Source of the DNA: Thermocrinis sp. | GTDB taxonomy: Bacteria; Aquificota; Aquificia; Aquificales; Aquificaceae | NCBI GenBank assembly: GCA_022759285.1 | Contig: JAEMPM010000058.1 | Span: forward strand, 1 to 9,001 | Length of the DNA stretch: 9,001 nt | Direction of reading: 5' to 3' | Part shown: one piece after another, positions 6,021-9,001 of the stretch | Layout of the letters: every line of letters starts with the position of its first letter | Numbering within the stretch: the stretch's first letter is position 1 | Position numbers and translations under genes: made by a program | The notes under the pieces: generated by a model | The model's database searches: none | Told to the model about the DNA's origin: nothing | What the model saw: the letters and a program-made list of their open reading frames with translations, nothing else

Positions 6021-7934
6021 TTAACCTCCTATAGAACAGACAGGCATACTACCTTGAACTTTTATGGTGGTTATTTCCTCTCTCTTTGCGTTGTAAATAT
6101 GCGTAGAGCACGCCAGACACGGGTCAAAGGAATGTATTCCTCTTAAGACTTCCAAAGGTTTATCCATCACTTTAAGTGGCGTGTCTTTCATACATTCCTC
6201 AAAGGCACCTTGCCCACCCATTGGATCCCTTGGACCACCATTCCATGTAGTAGGAACTACGCATTGATAATTGGCGATCTTTCCGTCCTTTATTATCACC
6301 CAGTGTCCCAAAGCACCCCTTGGAGCTTCCGTGAGTCCTATACCTTTTGCCTCTTTAGGCCAAGTGGATGGGTCCCACTTTTCCATGTTTGCTACTGAGG
6401 TATCTCCCGCCTTTATGTTGTCGTAAAGCTTCTTGAGGAAGTATAGGTTCGCAGCTGCTCCTACCTGTGCTTCAAGACCTCTTGCGATGGTTCTACCAAC
6501 TGTGTTTGTAAGCCATACATGAGGTGGAAGATCAAGAACCTTTGACACAAAGTCTATCTGTTTCACAACCATTTCGTCAATCCAGGATGGTTTTATATGA
6601 CCTTGTTTCACTGCGGTATAAACCACTATGTATCTTGCAAGTGGACCAACCTCACAGGGCTTTCCTCTCCATCTTGGAGACTTTATCCAAGAGTATTTAC
6701 CCTGCTCGTCTAAATACTTCCACTGAGTCTTTGTTCCTTCCTTCGGTCCTGTGTAGTTTGGTTCAGTTATACCATCCCAAGGATGCAAGCCTTTTTTCTC
6801 ATCGGGATACTTATACCAAGAGTGTGCCACGAACTCTTGGATAACTTCAGGGTCCGCAAAATCCTTACCCACAAGAGGATAATACTTAGCCTTTTCAACG
6901 CCATCTGCAAAGTTTTCTACGACACCGTTAGAGTGGTATAGGATTTTGTTGTGATAGTCTCCGGTCTTTATACCCTTATAGGGTTCGTCAGGAAATTCAC
7001 CGTAACCCATTACCCTTTTCTTTGCAAGACCGCCTCCATAAACTTGCCCTTTTTGAATATATATGTGTCCTATTGCCAAAAGGTCTACAAGGTAGAACAA
7101 GTTGACCGCTTCAACTTGGGTATATATTGCGTCCTCAACAACAGCCAAGCGCTCCGCATTGACAGGAGCGTTCATATCATTCAGAGATATAGAGCAGCTC
7201 ATTCCTCCTACTAGGTAATGAGGGTGCGGGTTTTTCCCACCAAACACTACTTGTGGAACAAAGAGTTCTCTTTGAACATCAAGCATATTGAGATAATGGG
7301 CTATAGCCATGAGATGCACTTCCGGTGGTAGCAGTTTGTAATCGGGATGGTCCCACCAATGAGCAGCGAATATACCAAGCTGTCCGCTTTCTACAAGCTT
7401 TTTTATTTTTTCTTGGAATGCCCTGTAGTATCCCGGAGTAGCCTTGGGAAACTTTCTGGGATACGCCCTATGTCCTATAGGGTCTGGTAGTAGGTCTGCT
7501 ATAGCACCGTATTTTTCAAGAAGTTGGTTCTGGAGTACCGCGGTTTGAACAGGGTCTGCCTTCAAAGCTTCTACAGGAGACACCCAATCAAGAGCGTGAA
7601 GATGGTAAAAATGTACTACGTGGTCATGAGCCTGTAAAGTTCCATACATTATGTTCCTTATGTAGTTGGCGTTCTTAGGGATTTGAATTTCAAGAGCATC
7701 CTCTATACATCTGACGGAAGCCAGAGCATGAATAGATGTACAAACTCCACAGATTCTTTGGGCAAAAGCCCATGCATCCCTTGGATCCCTTCCCCTGAGA
7801 ATGAGCTCAATACCGCGCCACATAGTGCCGGCGGAGACTGCATCTACCACTTTCCCAGTCTTGTCATCCACAATAAGCTCAATTCTTAGGTGCCCCTCAA
7901 TTCTTGTTACTGGGTCCACTACGATCCTTGCCAT
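6021..7934 (-). CDS. hupL: HupL, catalytic large subunit of uptake [NiFe]-hydrogenase
   Basis: Carries the Ni-Fe(CN)2CO centre that splits H2 into protons and electrons. It folds in the cytoplasm and is exported as a complex with HupS. The 637 residues fit group 1 large subunits (about 600). Nickel ligands are C62/C65 in RICGVC (60-65) and C606/C609 in DPCLAC (604-609). Conserved active-site residues are E13 (RIEGH), D104 (AHDH), R539 (EAPRG) and D604. H612 is the expected cleavage point for HupD, leaving a 25-residue tail (613-637) that ends VCSIGG. This is longer than the 15 residues I recall for E. coli Hyd-1, and it contains a Cys. The start is fixed by a perfect AAGGAGGTGA at 7941-7950, and the gene begins 2 nt after the hupS stop. 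The L1 context RICGVCTSIHALASVR agrees with respiratory membrane-bound types. Confidence 0.98.
   Translation of the reverse strand: MARIVVDPVTRIEGHLRIELIVDDKTGKVVDAVSAGTMWRGIELILRGRDPRDAWAFAQRICGVCTSIHALASVRCIEDALEIQIPKNANYIRNIMYGTLQAHDHVVHFYHLHALDWVSPVEALKADPVQTAVLQNQLLEKYGAIADLLPDPIGHRAYPRKFPKATPGYYRAFQEKIKKLVESGQLGIFAAHWWDHPDYKLLPPEVHLMAIAHYLNMLDVQRELFVPQVVFGGKNPHPHYLVGGMSCSISLNDMNAPVNAERLAVVEDAIYTQVEAVNLFYLVDLLAIGHIYIQKGQVYGGGLAKKRVMGYGEFPDEPYKGIKTGDYHNKILYHSNGVVENFADGVEKAKYYPLVGKDFADPEVIQEFVAHSWYKYPDEKKGLHPWDGITEPNYTGPKEGTKTQWKYLDEQGKYSWIKSPRWRGKPCEVGPLARYIVVYTAVKQGHIKPSWIDEMVVKQIDFVSKVLDLPPHVWLTNTVGRTIARGLEAQVGAAANLYFLKKLYDNIKAGDTSVANMEKWDPSTWPKEAKGIGLTEAPRGALGHWVIIKDGKIANYQCVVPTTWNGGPRDPMGGQGAFEECMKDTPLKVMDKPLEVLRGIHSFDPCLACSTHIYNAKREEITTIKVQGSMPVCSIGG
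6025..6030 (-). promoter_or_regulatory. hupC ribosome binding site
   Basis: AGGAGG lies 7 nt before the ATG at 6015-6017 and encodes the final Gly-Gly of the HupL tail. A perfect core Shine-Dalgarno supports the chosen hupC start. Confidence 0.8.
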
Positions 7935-7936
7935 GT

Positions 7937-9001
7937 TTATTCACCTCCTTTATTGTTTTTGTTTCTGAGTGTAGAAATAACGCCATGGGCTATAGCACCA
8001 GCCGTGGCTGCAGCTGCTACAGCAACTCCAACTTTATCTGCGTTTGCCTCCACATTCGGTACAGGAATTGCAGTAAGCCTTTGGTAGAAGGGTCCATTAT
8101 CCCAGAAGTTCTCTTCGGAACAACCTATACAACCATGCCCTGCCTGTATTGGATAGGAAAGTCCATTATACCACCTCATATTTCCGCAGGAGTTATATGT
8201 CGTTGGTCCCCTGCATCCTACTTTATACAAACACCATCCTTTTTTGGCACCTTCATCGTCAAATCTTTCTACAAACTGTCCGGCATCAAAGAATGCCCTT
8301 CTGTAGCATGTATCGTGTATCCTATTTCCATAAAATTGTTTTGGTCTCCCCTGAGCATCCAAAGGAGGAATTGAGTCAAAAATGGCAATGTGCATTATTA
8401 CTCCAGTCATAACCTCCGCTATAGGAGGACAACCGGGAACTTTTATGATCGGTTTATTCTTTATTACTTTATCAATTGATACAGCAGTCGTTGGATTGGG
8501 CTTTGCTGCCTGCACGCATCCCCAGCTGGCACACGAACCCCAAGCAATAATAGCCTTAGCTCCTTCAGCAGCCTCCTGTAGATGTTTTAAAAAGGGCTCA
8601 CCCGCTACTACACAATACATTCCATCCTCTCCCAGAGGAGGATTTCCTTCAACAGCCAAAATGTAATTTCCCCAATACTTTTTAATAATTTCCTTTTTGT
8701 GGTTTTCTACAGCTTCTCCAGCTGCAGCGGAAAGTGTATCATCATATTCAAGAGAGATCACTGAAAGTAGCACATCTGAAGCCAAGGGAGTTGCGGACCT
8801 TATAAAGGATTCAGAACAGCAAGTGCACTCCAGTCCATGGATCCAAATCACAGGAACACGTGGTTTTGTCTCCAATGCCCTAACCACTTCTGGAAACATA
8901 GAGGGAGACAATCCCATAAGTCCTGTAATAGTAAAGGCAAAACGCAAAAAGTCCCGCCTACTTACACCCTGCCTTTTAAAAGCCTCCCAGAAGGTTTCCA
9001 T
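7937..9001 (-). CDS. hupS: HupS, Tat-exported small subunit of an O2-tolerant [NiFe]-hydrogenase
   Basis: Electron-transfer subunit with three Fe-S clusters, exported with HupL. The Tat motif SRRDFLR is at 14-20, with a hydrophobic stretch to about 32 and likely cleavage after A42 (VRA/LETKP). Proximal cluster ligands are C59, C62, C157 and C191; the two extra cysteines C61 (ECTCC) and C162 (GSCASWGC) give the six-Cys set of the [4Fe-3S] centre of O2-tolerant enzymes, and E118 (VEGNPP) matches E. coli Hyd-1 E76. The distal cluster uses H229, C232, C257 and C263; the medial [3Fe-4S] uses C272, C291 and C294 (CIGC). A C-terminal membrane helix spans about 322-345. The ATG is the last codon of the window, so the ribosome binding site and promoter lie outside. 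A start further upstream cannot be excluded, but this one fits the family. Confidence 0.96.
   Translation of the reverse strand: METFWEAFKRQGVSRRDFLRFAFTITGLMGLSPSMFPEVVRALETKPRVPVIWIHGLECTCCSESFIRSATPLASDVLLSVISLEYDDTLSAAAGEAVENHKKEIIKKYWGNYILAVEGNPPLGEDGMYCVVAGEPFLKHLQEAAEGAKAIIAWGSCASWGCVQAAKPNPTTAVSIDKVIKNKPIIKVPGCPPIAEVMTGVIMHIAIFDSIPPLDAQGRPKQFYGNRIHDTCYRRAFFDAGQFVERFDDEGAKKGWCLYKVGCRGPTTYNSCGNMRWYNGLSYPIQAGHGCIGCSEENFWDNGPFYQRLTAIPVPNVEANADKVGVAVAAAATAGAIAHGVISTLRNKNNKGGE
7941..7950 (-). promoter_or_regulatory. hupL ribosome binding site
   Basis: AAGGAGGTGA is a full 10-base complement to the 16S anti-Shine-Dalgarno region, 6 nt before the ATG at 7932-7934 and inside the last codons of hupS. 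It implies high expression of the catalytic subunit and fixes its start. Confidence 0.85.

Noticed and set aside
6524..6844. Plus-strand ORF of 106 codons opposite hupL
   Set aside because: It is a shadow of the intact large subunit gene, with no supporting motif.
7904..8374. Plus-strand ORF of 156 codons opposite hupS
   Set aside because: It is fully antisense to a gene with all Fe-S ligands intact; its Cys/Tyr/Ser-rich composition is typical of a shadow frame.

Overview
The window holds a compact uptake [NiFe]-hydrogenase locus: a structural operon on the minus strand and a maturation operon on the plus strand, arranged tail to tail. Codon use (many AGA/AGG Arg and ATA Ile codons), Lys/Glu-rich proteins and tight, overlapping genes suggest a thermophilic hydrogen-oxidising bacterium. 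The Aquificales (Hydrogenobacter/Thermocrinis/Aquifex type) are my best guess. This is an inference from style and gene content; there is no rRNA or other marker gene here.

Plus strand, 96-4480: hypB, hypE, hypA and hypF, four of the six core Hyp maturation factors. HypF makes thiocarbamate on the C-terminal Cys of HypE, and HypE dehydrates it to the thiocyanate used for the Fe-CN ligands. HypA and HypB deliver nickel. HypE and HypA are 1 nt apart, and hypA/hypF overlap by 17 bp. A 111-nt gap between hypB and hypE has no intact gene but holds a short disrupted ORF and a hairpin just before the hypE ribosome binding site. hypC and hypD are absent from the window.

Minus strand, 9001-4464 (transcribed right to left): hupS (Tat-exported small subunit), hupL (large catalytic subunit), hupC (membrane cytochrome b), hupD (maturation endopeptidase) and hupH (a short, single-domain version of the HupH/HyaF accessory protein). 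All junctions are overlapping or within a few nucleotides, with strong ribosome binding sites embedded in the preceding genes. The small subunit carries all six cysteines of the [4Fe-3S] proximal cluster that marks oxygen-tolerant membrane-bound hydrogenases, so the enzyme probably oxidises H2 at the outer face of the membrane and reduces quinone through HupC in the presence of air.

The two operons collide: the 3' ends of hypF and hupH overlap by 17 bp, with no visible terminator between them. No mobile element, tRNA, rRNA or CRISPR array was seen, and no gene-free stretch exceeds 300 bases. The system is a known type. The less ordinary points are the minimal HupH, the long Cys-containing HupL tail, the disrupted hypB-hypE spacer, the split Hyp set and several inverted repeats.
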